Positions 35,762 through 42,210 of a stretch of 42,210 nt of DNA are shown here, piece after piece. Below the pieces are notes generated by a model, which was not told the DNA's origin, searched no databases, and saw nothing but the letters and a program-made list of their open reading frames with translations. The translations under genes were made by a program, and so were the position numbers. Source of the DNA: an uncultured Candidatus Melainabacteria bacterium (GTDB lineage Bacteria > Cyanobacteriota > Vampirovibrionia > Gastranaerophilales > Gastranaerophilaceae); NCBI GenBank assembly GCA_949741915.1, contig CATJOM010000074.1, positions 1 through 42,210 on the forward strand, given 5' to 3'. The first letter of the stretch is position 1. Each line of letters opens with the position of its first letter.

Positions 35762-36814
35762 ATGTTGTCTAGTGAATTAAGCAACGCTGAATACGAGCAG
35801 CTTTTGGCGCAGTATGAGTATTGTTTCAAAAAAGGTGATTTAATTAAGGGGCTTGTTATTGGCTATGATTCAGAGGGTGCTGTTGTTGACATTGGTGCAA
35901 AAACTGCCGCTATTTGTCCTGATAGAGAGGCAAAGTTAAACAGGGAAGACAACATTCAGGATATTCTTAAAAAAAGCGAAACTTATGAATTTTTAATAAT
36001 AACAGATGAAGATGAAAACGGGCGTTTCACTATTTCATATAAAAGAGTGGCCAATGCCTACAGCTGGAAACAATTAGAGGAAATTAAGGCAGCAGATAAA
36101 ATTATTGAAGGCACGGTTGTGCAAGTGGTAAAGGGCGGTATCCTGGTTGATGTTATGGGTATTAGGGGTTTTGTTCCTGTTTCGCATATGAGGGCGCGTA
36201 TTTCTGAGGAAATGACAGGACAGACTATCGAGCTGAAAATTTTAAACATTGATTCATCTCAAAATCAATTTATTCTTTCAAATAGAAAAGTTCATGAAGA
36301 CTCTCTTGAGGATATTAAGAAAGATATTTTTGAAAAACTTGAAATAGGACAAGTAGTAAGAGGCGAAGTTGTAAGAATAACAGATTTTGGTGCATTTATT
36401 GATATTGGCGGGGTGGATGGCCTTTTGCCCTTGTCACAAATCAGCTGGAAGTGGGTAGAACATCCTGGTGATGTTTTGAAGCCTGATGAGAAAATAAATG
36501 TTGAAATAATAAGTATAGACTATGATAAACAAAGGGTTTCGCTAAGTCTTAAGAGTCTTGAGCCCGACCCTTGGATTGAAGCTAAAGGTTCAATCCAGGA
36601 GGGTGCTGTTGTAAGTGGAAAAATCGTAAGAATCAAACATTTTGGCGCCTTTGTAGAGGTCTGCCCCTCTGTTGAAGCGCTTCTTCCTAATGATGAGCTT
36701 GCAAAATATCAAAATAAGAACGAGACAATTCTTGGCGCAGGTGATTTTATAGATGTTGTAATTTTAAAATTTAACCCTGATGATAAGAGAATTTCTCTCG
36801 GAATCAGGGAATAG
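35762..36814 (+). CDS. rpsA: S1-domain protein, ribosomal protein S1-like
   Basis: A 350-residue protein of four S1 (OB-fold) RNA-binding repeats: about residues 10-80 (KGLVIGYDSEGAVVDIGAKT), 95-165 (EGTVVQVVKGGILVDVMGIR), 185-260 (RGEVVRITDFGAFIDIGGVD) and 275-350 (SGKIVRIKHFGAFVEVCPSV). S1 helps mRNAs bind the 30S subunit. Repeats 3 and 4 are the most canonical. An upstream ATG at 35711 would overlap the -10 box, so ATG 35762 behind GAAGGAG is used. E. coli S1 has six repeats; four or fewer is common in other lineages. Confidence 0.85.
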   Translation: MLSSELSNAEYEQLLAQYEYCFKKGDLIKGLVIGYDSEGAVVDIGAKTAAICPDREAKLNREDNIQDILKKSETYEFLIITDEDENGRFTISYKRVANAYSWKQLEEIKAADKIIEGTVVQVVKGGILVDVMGIRGFVPVSHMRARISEEMTGQTIELKILNIDSSQNQFILSNRKVHEDSLEDIKKDIFEKLEIGQVVRGEVVRITDFGAFIDIGGVDGLLPLSQISWKWVEHPGDVLKPDEKINVEIISIDYDKQRVSLSLKSLEPDPWIEAKGSIQEGAVVSGKIVRIKHFGAFVEVCPSVEALLPNDELAKYQNKNETILGAGDFIDVVILKFNPDDKRISLGIRE

Positions 36815-37075
36815 GGCTGCAATCTGTTTTAAAAGCAAGTTTGTCTATGCTGCCAAGTTTTATAGCTCTGTGTGCAAGGCTGCATTTTGATAAATATATA
36901 AAACTTTTTGGAAATTTGTGTAAAAATCATCGTTTTGCATTAAACTTTGTTTTGCTCTTGAAAATAATATTTCATTTGTGGTAGAATAAAGTTTATAATT
37001 TCATAGTTGGTAGCTTTTGGCTGGATTTACTGATAATAACAGTATAAAGCTCAAAGTTTGATAAGATTAATATAT

Positions 37076-37164
37076 GGAGAACTGGCCGAGTGGCTGAAGG
37101 CGGCACCCTGCTAAGGTGTTATGTGGAGTAATCTGCATCGAGGGTTCGAATCCCTCGTTCTCCG
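37076..37164 (+). tRNA. tRNA-Ser (anticodon GCT)
   Basis: An 89-base cloverleaf. Acceptor GGAGAAC pairs with GTTCTCC, with discriminator G at 37164; D arm GCCGAGTGGCTGAAGGC; anticodon loop CTGCTAA carries GCT; a long variable arm (class II tRNA); T arm GAGGGTTCGAATCCCTC. No CCA is encoded. It decodes AGC/AGU serine codons. Confidence 0.95.
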
Positions 37165-37172
37165 AATTTTAG

Positions 37173-37199
37173 TCCACCTTGTTTTATGAGGTGGATTTT
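37173..37199 (+). terminator. intrinsic terminator of tRNA-Ser
   Basis: TCCACCT (37173-37179) pairs with AGGTGGA (37189-37195) and runs into TTTTA. Confidence 0.85.
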
Positions 37200-37334
37200 A
37201 GTTTAAATTTCATCCCGTCATTATGGGGCCTTTAAGCCAATGCTTTAAATATAGAGACTAATTTAAGAGACTTTTTGCAAGACATTTTTATTGTTTTTAT
37301 TCAAAAGTCTCTGTTTGAAAAATTAAAGTGCAGG

Positions 37335-38240
37335 TTAAACGTTATAGCAGTGGTCCAGAGTTTTGCCATAAATTAATTTTTCTAAATTATCATTTGCTTT
37401 TTTCATTTCCACAAAATACTCTCTAGTTTCCGCGTTTGGTTCCATATCAACAACTTCCTTTAATATTAATTTTAAGAAAAGAGTTGTTTTGTAGAAGTAA
37501 TGAAATAAATTTTCAAGTATTTTATCTATATCTTCCTCTTGGTTCCAATCTAAGAAGCAACCGTGCGTAATTTGTGAACTTCCATTATAAAAGTAGTACA
37601 ATGTATCGCGAAGAGAAAAATTCTTATCAATTTTAAAACCTTTGTCATCAATCTCTTTATACATATCTTCCAGTTTCATAAAGAATGGTTTAAATTTTTT
37701 AAAAAAATTATTAAGTTTTTGAATTATTTGTTCATTAATTTTAAATTTGGTTTCCTTTATTCCATCTAGCATCCTGCTTTGTGATACTGGGGTCATTAAA
37801 CCAAAGCATCTTACAAGTTCTTTTTCTAATGCCTTTTTTGATATTTTCTTCCCATCAATATCTGAACATTCACCCTCTTTTGTTTCTTTAAAAATAATAA
37901 AGTTATTTTTCATTTTTAATATTTGTGCATCGGATAGATATTCTTCAGTTTTTTCCGGAAAGTTTATTAAATACGCAATAAGTACAACGGTTTCAAGCGC
38001 ACTTCTTAAAATCATCTGAGCTTCTTTAAAACATTCATCATAAATTAAAATGTTTGCAGCGGTTGCATTTGAGATTATTTTTGCAACCAGTAATTGAACA
38101 ACTAATAATTCTGGCGTTTTAAATTTAGTAGAGCGTATTATTTCGCTAAAATAATAGATTAACTTTCCCATTTCCTGATGGAAAGCATTAGTTTTAGCGC
38201 TTATAATATCTGTATTATAAAAAACAGTGTTTGAGCTCAT
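37335..38240 (-). CDS. DUF5677-like protein of the island
   Basis: A 301-residue soluble, mainly helical protein. The segment IISNATAANILIYDECFKEA followed by QMILRSALETVVLIAYLI resembles the DUF5677 family, whose members often accompany defence or mobile genes and have unknown function. No catalytic motif is seen. It runs leftward towards tRNA-Ser and shares direction with the recombinase genes to its right. The small protein at 38266 lies 25 bases upstream, so the two could be co-transcribed with the recombinase operon. Confidence 0.5.
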   Translation of the reverse strand: MSSNTVFYNTDIISAKTNAFHQEMGKLIYYFSEIIRSTKFKTPELLVVQLLVAKIISNATAANILIYDECFKEAQMILRSALETVVLIAYLINFPEKTEEYLSDAQILKMKNNFIIFKETKEGECSDIDGKKISKKALEKELVRCFGLMTPVSQSRMLDGIKETKFKINEQIIQKLNNFFKKFKPFFMKLEDMYKEIDDKGFKIDKNFSLRDTLYYFYNGSSQITHGCFLDWNQEEDIDKILENLFHYFYKTTLFLKLILKEVVDMEPNAETREYFVEMKKANDNLEKLIYGKTLDHCYNV

Positions 38241-38265
38241 TTACTAGAATTTTATCATACATAGA

Positions 38266-38484
38266 TTAAAAATTAGCGAAATCGTCAAATGTATTACAAT
38301 CAATAAAAATACTGTTAAGATTATCAGCCTTTTTTCTAAGAGTTTTTATTATTGGTGATATATTATCCAATTCTTCGATATCATTTTGATTAGAACAAAA
38401 ATAATCTGCAACAACAGAAATATTATAAATTTCGACAATTAATGTTTTTATTTTTGTAAAGTTCTCTTGAGTCTTATTTTTCAT
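38266..38484 (-). CDS. small helical protein of XRE-partner family (copy 3, in the island)
   Basis: A 72-residue acidic helical protein. It matches copy 1 (4865-5065) at I-[FY]-N-I-S and L-x-K-K-[AS]-D-[DN]-L, with SPIIKTLRKKADNLNSIFID in the second half. Its AGGAG ribosome binding site overlaps the stop of the serine recombinase, 9 bases upstream, so it is translated from the recombinase message. No XRE gene adjoins it here. Presence inside the mobile island suggests that the family travels with mobile elements. Confidence 0.65.
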   Translation of the reverse strand: MKNKTQENFTKIKTLIVEIYNISVVADYFCSNQNDIEELDNISPIIKTLRKKADNLNSIFIDCNTFDDFANF

Positions 38485-38493
38485 TAAATTCTC

Positions 38494-40071
38494 CTAGATT
38501 TTACTCATCTTATACAACTGCTTTAGCGTTAAGGTTTTGTCTTGTGTACCGTTAAGAATTGCTTCAATAATATCTGGTGGCAAGAATCTTAACCGCATTA
38601 ATCTGTGAATATAGCTGCTGTCACCAAATTCTTTTGGCATTCGTCCTTCTTCAATAAGCTTGTTGTAATAAAATCCCTTAGTAACGGCTTGTATCAATGT
38701 TAAATTGTACTCAACCTTGTTGTTGTCAATAACGATCTTTGTGCCCTTTTGTCTGTGGGGTGAAAGTTTGACTTCATAATTTAATGTTAAAATATCATTC
38801 TCATTGCTTTTGAAGTTTAAAAGCTGTCCGAAAGATATGGCTTCAGCTGATTTAACCAGCAGATCCTTATCAATTAAAACTTTGACGTAATTTGTCGATA
38901 ATATAACTTTGTTTAATATTGTTCTTATAAAAACCTGATCCGGTGTATATGTTTCTAAAAATTTTAAAATTTGCTTTTGTTTTCTAACCGTAAAAGTCTC
39001 CATATATTGAAGCATTTGTTCTTTATCTTTTATAAGTTCAGATATTTTTGAACGTACAAAATCTTCAATTTCAGAGGCTGATATTTTTGAAATTAAGCCG
39101 GCATCATATTCTCTGTTTTGAATGACGGCTTGGCTTATATAATATCTATAACAAGCACCGTGTCGGTTTCTACTGTGTGATGGAGACATTATATTATTTT
39201 TATCGTCATATATTTTACTTGCAAGAAGCGAATAATGTTTGGCTCCGACTGCATTATTGGCTCGTACCATATTTTCATCAAGAGATTTTTGAACCTTATC
39301 AAAAATTGTTTTATCAATTATTACTTCATGTAGGCCTTCGTACTCTTCGTCTTTATGTTCAATTTTTCCAACGTAAATTTTGCTCCTTAAAATTTTGTGC
39401 AAATGTCCTTTGTAAAACATTCTGCCGGTTTTTGTGTAGATGGCGTTTTCTTTAAGATAATTTTGCAGCCTTGAAACACTATTAAATTCTAAATATTTTT
39501 CAAAAATTTCTTTTATTTTCAGGGATTGTTCTTTATCCTCATATAAAACACCGTCCTTTTTAATATATCCAATTGGTGCATTGCCATGCATGAACATTCC
39601 TTTTTTGCGTGAAGCGGCAAACTTATCTCTAATTCTTTCGCCCGTAACCTCTCTTTCAAATTGGGCAAATGAAAGCAAAATATTTAGCGTTAATCTTCCC
39701 ATTGATGTTGTTGTATTGAAATGCTGAGTTATCGACACAAAAGATGTTTCATGTTTATCAAACACATCAACAATTTTTGCAAAGTCCATCAATGAACGGG
39801 TTAATCTATCCACTTTGTAAACTACAACAATATCAACTTCATCATTTTCTATGTCATCTAGTAATTCTCTAAATGCTGGTCTTTCCATTGTTCCGCCGGA
39901 ATATCCACCATCATTGTATTGTTTCTCTACCAGAACCCACCCTTCGTGCATTTGAGATTTTATATATGCTTCGCACGCTTCTCTTTGAGCATCGAGCGAG
40001 TTAAAATCCTGCTCCAGCCCTTCTTCTGAAGACTTTCTTGTATAAATAGCACATCTTATTTGCTTTTTCAT
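38494..40071 (-). CDS. large serine recombinase / site-specific integrase
   Basis: A 525-residue recombinase. The catalytic resolvase domain is at residues 1-150: RKSSEEG with nucleophilic Ser14 or Ser15, the DRLTRSLMDF block with a catalytic Arg near residue 75, and TTTSMGRLTLNILLSFAQFE. A recombinase domain follows at about 165-275 (APIGYIKKDGVLYEDKEQ), then a C-terminal DNA-binding region with little zinc-ribbon signature. Large serine recombinases integrate and excise phages and mobile elements. It is coupled by a 4-base overlap (ATGA) to the DUF2924 gene upstream. This is the likely integrase of the island that starts near tRNA-Ser. Confidence 0.92.
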   Translation of the reverse strand: MKKQIRCAIYTRKSSEEGLEQDFNSLDAQREACEAYIKSQMHEGWVLVEKQYNDGGYSGGTMERPAFRELLDDIENDEVDIVVVYKVDRLTRSLMDFAKIVDVFDKHETSFVSITQHFNTTTSMGRLTLNILLSFAQFEREVTGERIRDKFAASRKKGMFMHGNAPIGYIKKDGVLYEDKEQSLKIKEIFEKYLEFNSVSRLQNYLKENAIYTKTGRMFYKGHLHKILRSKIYVGKIEHKDEEYEGLHEVIIDKTIFDKVQKSLDENMVRANNAVGAKHYSLLASKIYDDKNNIMSPSHSRNRHGACYRYYISQAVIQNREYDAGLISKISASEIEDFVRSKISELIKDKEQMLQYMETFTVRKQKQILKFLETYTPDQVFIRTILNKVILSTNYVKVLIDKDLLVKSAEAISFGQLLNFKSNENDILTLNYEVKLSPHRQKGTKIVIDNNKVEYNLTLIQAVTKGFYYNKLIEEGRMPKEFGDSSYIHRLMRLRFLPPDIIEAILNGTQDKTLTLKQLYKMSKI

Positions 40072-40550
40072 GATGCCACGCTCCTGTGGGTTTCGGCACT
40101 TTGTGCCTGCAATCCTACGTCGCCATCGTTTAGTTTCGCACTACTTCGCCGGCTTACCGCCGCCGTGCGTGTTTCCTCTCGAAAAACTTGACATTTAGTC
40201 AACTTTTTCTCGGCAGAGTACTTCGGCTCGCGCACCCCGAAAAATCGTTTGCCATTCCACCGTGTGCCGGTTATTTCAGTTGCTATTGCAGACAAACTTT
40301 TATATATTTTTCCGTTGTATTTAAAACCATCCTTTGTACTGTCGACTTCGTATTTTTTGCCTCTGTATTCTCTTATAAATTTTGCATTATCTCTATATTT
40401 GGCTTGTGTAGCCTTTTTTGCGGTGTAATTAGTTAATAACTGTTCTTTTTCAAGTTTTGCAACCAAACGATTTATTTTTTGTTCAGTTTCAGGTGATAAG
40501 CCGCCATATTTTTTCAACCAAGCTTTAACTTTTTTATCGTGAAGTTTCAT
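40068..40550 (-). CDS. DUF2924 protein next to recombinase
   Basis: A 160-residue protein. The centre carries the DUF2924 pattern: YRGKKYEV near residue 62, then FKYNGKIYKSLSAIATEITG and TRWNGKRFFGV. DUF2924 genes commonly precede phage-type serine recombinases and may help them. The C-terminal 45 residues (Arg/Ser/Ala-rich, AAVSRRSSAKLNDGDVGLQA) come from DNA much richer in G and C than its surroundings. An AAGGA ribosome binding site precedes ATG 40550, and the stop overlaps the recombinase start. Confidence 0.75.
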   Translation of the reverse strand: MKLHDKKVKAWLKKYGGLSPETEQKINRLVAKLEKEQLLTNYTAKKATQAKYRDNAKFIREYRGKKYEVDSTKDGFKYNGKIYKSLSAIATEITGTRWNGKRFFGVREPKYSAEKKLTKCQVFREETRTAAVSRRSSAKLNDGDVGLQAQSAETHRSVAS

Positions 40551-40784
40551 AAAAATTCCTTATTAATTTTTGCTGTTGCATTCATCACTCTGAACTTATA
40601 AATTTTCAAGTCTTGCAACACAAAATTTATCAAAATGAAGAAAAATGAAAAATTAAACTCAATGATAACAAGGCTTTTAGGGTTTTATAAAAATTTAAAA
40701 AAAATTTTCTCAAAAGACTTTTGACACTTTTCCTAATTTTTATACGGATGCATTTTGCATACCGCAGATAATCAGGAGAAAATT
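40551..40784. promoter_or_regulatory. divergent promoter region of recombinase and ParB-methyltransferase genes
   Basis: A very AT-rich gap between the divergent operons. A TTGACA (40721-40726) is followed by TATACG (40741-40746) with a short 14-base spacer, so the promoter is uncertain. A palindrome ATGCA-TTT-TGCAT (40748-40760) lies just after and could be an operator. Confidence 0.35.
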
Positions 40785-41537
40785 ATGAAATTTTTAAAAG
40801 AGGAGTTAAAGGTTCTCTATAAAAACCCAACCGAATTAAAATCGAATCCGAAAAATTCAAGAACTCACAGTAAGAAGCAAATACAGCAAATTGCACAAAG
40901 TATTAATACTCTTGGGTTCAACAATCCTGTTTTGATTGATAAAAATAATACAATCATTGCAGGCCATGGCAGAGTCCTTGCAGCCAAAGAACTGGGGATG
41001 GATGCAATTCCTGTGATATGCCTGAATCATATGAATCAAGAGCAGATTAGGGCGTATATTATTGCTGATAACAAATTGGCTGAGGCGGCAGGTTGGAATA
41101 AAGAAATTCTTAAAATTGAACTGGATTTTCTTATGAATTTAGAGCCTGAGCTTGGGTTTGATGCTACAATAACAGGTTTTGATATTCCTGAGATTGATTT
41201 TATTATAAATCCTGAATCAATAGAGGAAGCAAAAAGCAATGCTGGACTGGATAGTGATAATAAGTTCCTTGAAAGCGTTGTCGATATTCCAAAGCGTGTT
41301 AAAAAAGGTGAATTGTGGAAACTTGGCGAACATTTGCTTTATTGCGGTGATGCTTTGGAAGAACGTAGTTATCAAATACTAATGGGCAGCAGCAAAGCAC
41401 AAATTATATTTACTGACCCGCCATATAATGTAAAGGTTAAGGGTAATGTAACAAAACAAAAACACCATGATGAATTCGCTTTTGCCTCAGGCGAAATGGG
41501 GCAAAGTGAATTTATTGATTTTCTAAAAAAGCCATGA
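40785..41537 (+). CDS. ParB-like nuclease domain plus N-terminal half of DNA methyltransferase
   Basis: 250 residues. Residues 8-115 are a ParB/sulfiredoxin-type domain (LKSNPKNSRTHSKKQIQQIA; VLIDKNNTIIAGHGRVLAAK). A DNA methyltransferase begins near residue 180 (LWKLGEHLLYCGDALEERSY) and has the catalytic TDPPYNV (DPPY type) near 212, then ends at a stop after FIDFLKKP. The missing half is the next ORF in the -1 frame. ParB-methyltransferase proteins are common in phages and islands and modify DNA to protect or mark it. The ATG at 40785 is behind AGGAG; a TTG 30 bases upstream is less likely. Confidence 0.8.
   Translation: MKFLKEELKVLYKNPTELKSNPKNSRTHSKKQIQQIAQSINTLGFNNPVLIDKNNTIIAGHGRVLAAKELGMDAIPVICLNHMNQEQIRAYIIADNKLAEAAGWNKEILKIELDFLMNLEPELGFDATITGFDIPEIDFIINPESIEEAKSNAGLDSDNKFLESVVDIPKRVKKGELWKLGEHLLYCGDALEERSYQILMGSSKAQIIFTDPPYNVKVKGNVTKQKHHDEFAFASGEMGQSEFIDFLKKP
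41525..41531 (+). other. A-AAA-AAG slippery heptamer, possible -1 frameshift site
   Basis: The zero frame reads CTA AAA AAG CCA TGA, so the heptamer has the X-XXY-YYZ phase of a classical bacterial slippery site. A -1 slip gives GCC ATG ATG and leads into the second half of the methyltransferase. A small perfect hairpin (ATACATT/AATGTAT, 41570-41586) lies about 40 bases on, which is farther than typical stimulatory structures. Confidence 0.45.
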
Positions 41538-42094
41538 TGTTGCAGGCTAAATACTCTATAGGCGGCTCAATACATTATCAATGTATGGATTGGCGACATG
41601 TTGAAGAAATGATGAATGCCGGAAATCAGATTTATTCATCTCTTAAAAATATTTGCGTTTGGGATAAGGGTACGGCGGGTATGGGGAGCTTATGCCGTTC
41701 TCAACACGAATTTATTTTTGTATTTAAAAACGGAATCGAACCCCATATTAATAACGTGGAGCTTGGAGTTCACGGGCGTTATCGTGCGAATGTCTGGAAA
41801 TACAAAGGAATGCATGCAAGCAACCCGCAGGCAAAAACTTTGGTAAAACTCCATCCGACGGTGAAGCCTGTTGCAATGATTATGGACGCTCTATTTGATT
41901 GTTCATCAGCAGGCAGCATTGTCCTTGATTCCTTTGGAGGGTCGGGTTCCACGCTTATTGCAGCCGAAAGAACCAAAAGAAAGGCACGTCTTATTGAGTT
42001 GGAGCCTAAATATTGCGATGTAATTTTATACCGTTGGGAAAATTTGACAGGTAAAAAAGCAGAACTAGCTAAATTTGAAGGAGGTTTGTTATGA
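41534..42094 (+). CDS. C-terminal half of DNA methyltransferase (split ORF)
   Basis: 186 residues that complete the methyltransferase: SIHYQCMDWRHVEEM, SQHEFIFVFKNG near residue 58, then LHPTVKPVAMIMDALFDCSS and the SAM-binding VLDSFGGSGSTLIAAERT, the FxGxG motif of the amino-methyltransferase fold. Motif order (DPPY first, then the SAM-binding FGGSG) fits the beta class. An ATG overlaps the stop of the first half (ATGA), so it could be translated separately, but the upstream frame aligns continuously if one base is slipped at 41525. The next gene overlaps its stop by 4 bases. Confidence 0.8.
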   Translation: MMLQAKYSIGGSIHYQCMDWRHVEEMMNAGNQIYSSLKNICVWDKGTAGMGSLCRSQHEFIFVFKNGIEPHINNVELGVHGRYRANVWKYKGMHASNPQAKTLVKLHPTVKPVAMIMDALFDCSSAGSIVLDSFGGSGSTLIAAERTKRKARLIELEPKYCDVILYRWENLTGKKAELAKFEGGLL

Positions 42095-42210
42095 TAGATA
42101 ACTCCCAAAACGAATACGAGGTAGGGTATAAACGCCCTCCTCGCAAATATCAATTCAAACCCGGTCAATCCGGCAATCCTAAGGGGCGTCCAAAAACAAA
42201 CAGAGACTTC
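42091..42210 (+). CDS. DUF5681-type protein, partial (runs off the window)
   Basis: The first 40 residues are seen. A strong GAAGGAGG ribosome binding site is 6 bases before the ATG, which overlaps the methyltransferase stop. The stretch QFKPGQSGNPKGRPKTNRDF is the DUF5681 signature, common in phage proteins next to terminase genes. It supports a prophage or phage-like island. Confidence 0.75.
   Translation, partial: MIDNSQNEYEVGYKRPPRKYQFKPGQSGNPKGRPKTNRDF

Noticed and set aside
37173-37199. Attachment-site half next to tRNA-Ser
   Set aside because: The bases form a normal tRNA terminator hairpin and no second copy is seen in the window.

Overview
The window is AT-rich bacterial chromosome, compactly coded, with Shine-Dalgarno-led housekeeping genes. 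The best guess is a non-photosynthetic relative of cyanobacteria (Vampirovibrionia/'Melainabacteria', Gastranaerophilales type). The reasons are a GTA-N8-TAC box of the cyanobacterial NtcA type before glnA, a hybrid CheA of the kind common in that phylum, an S1 protein with four S1 repeats, and several small proteins with a short N-terminal 'xFxG' or 'FG[RK]' motif that I associate with this group from memory. The assignment is inference; no 16S gene is present.

Layout. 34-4521: an MBOAT O-acyltransferase, a 54-residue membrane peptide, a probable outer-membrane protein and lysS with a clear terminator. 4700-6412: an accessory patch with a long perfect palindrome, a small helical protein divergent from an XRE regulator over a direct-repeat operator, and a nucleotidyltransferase/HTH pair resembling a toxin-antitoxin module. 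6521-14851: core genes (XerC/D-type recombinase, two tandem paralogous small membrane proteins, ftsZ, glnA, gyrB), with a second, decayed copy of the small-protein/XRE module at 11896-12389. 14978-18228: a zeta-toxin-like kinase with a small partner, two hypothetical proteins with the FG motif, a gene remnant and a dicarboxylate/amino-acid symporter. 18378-21219: a TrkA-TrkH potassium uptake operon. 21352-24686: a leftward run with rluD, lspA and two exported proteins.

24736-33000 is a chemosensory/c-di-GMP locus. A double-CheW protein and a REC-GGDEF diguanylate cyclase run left. A methyl-accepting protein without a sensor domain, a CheA-REC hybrid kinase, an HD-domain protein and a TPR protein run right. 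No CheR, CheB or flagellar gene is visible. 33001-33759 is a long gap with only a decayed ORF and hairpins. Two tandem WYL-type regulators (arranged like PafB/PafC), an S1 protein and tRNA-Ser(GCT) follow.

From about 37200 to the right end lies a mobile island or prophage: a DUF5677-like protein, a third member of the small helical family, a large serine recombinase, a DUF2924 protein, a ParB-domain/DNA methyltransferase split at an A-AAA-AAG slippery heptamer, and the start of a DUF5681 protein of the kind found beside phage terminases. The island's far end is outside the window.

The most interesting items are the three-copy small-protein family with its XRE partners and spaced operator, the NtcA-type glnA promoter, the apparently leaderless toxin/regulator genes, the long hairpin at 4717-4798 and the possible frameshift in the methyltransferase.
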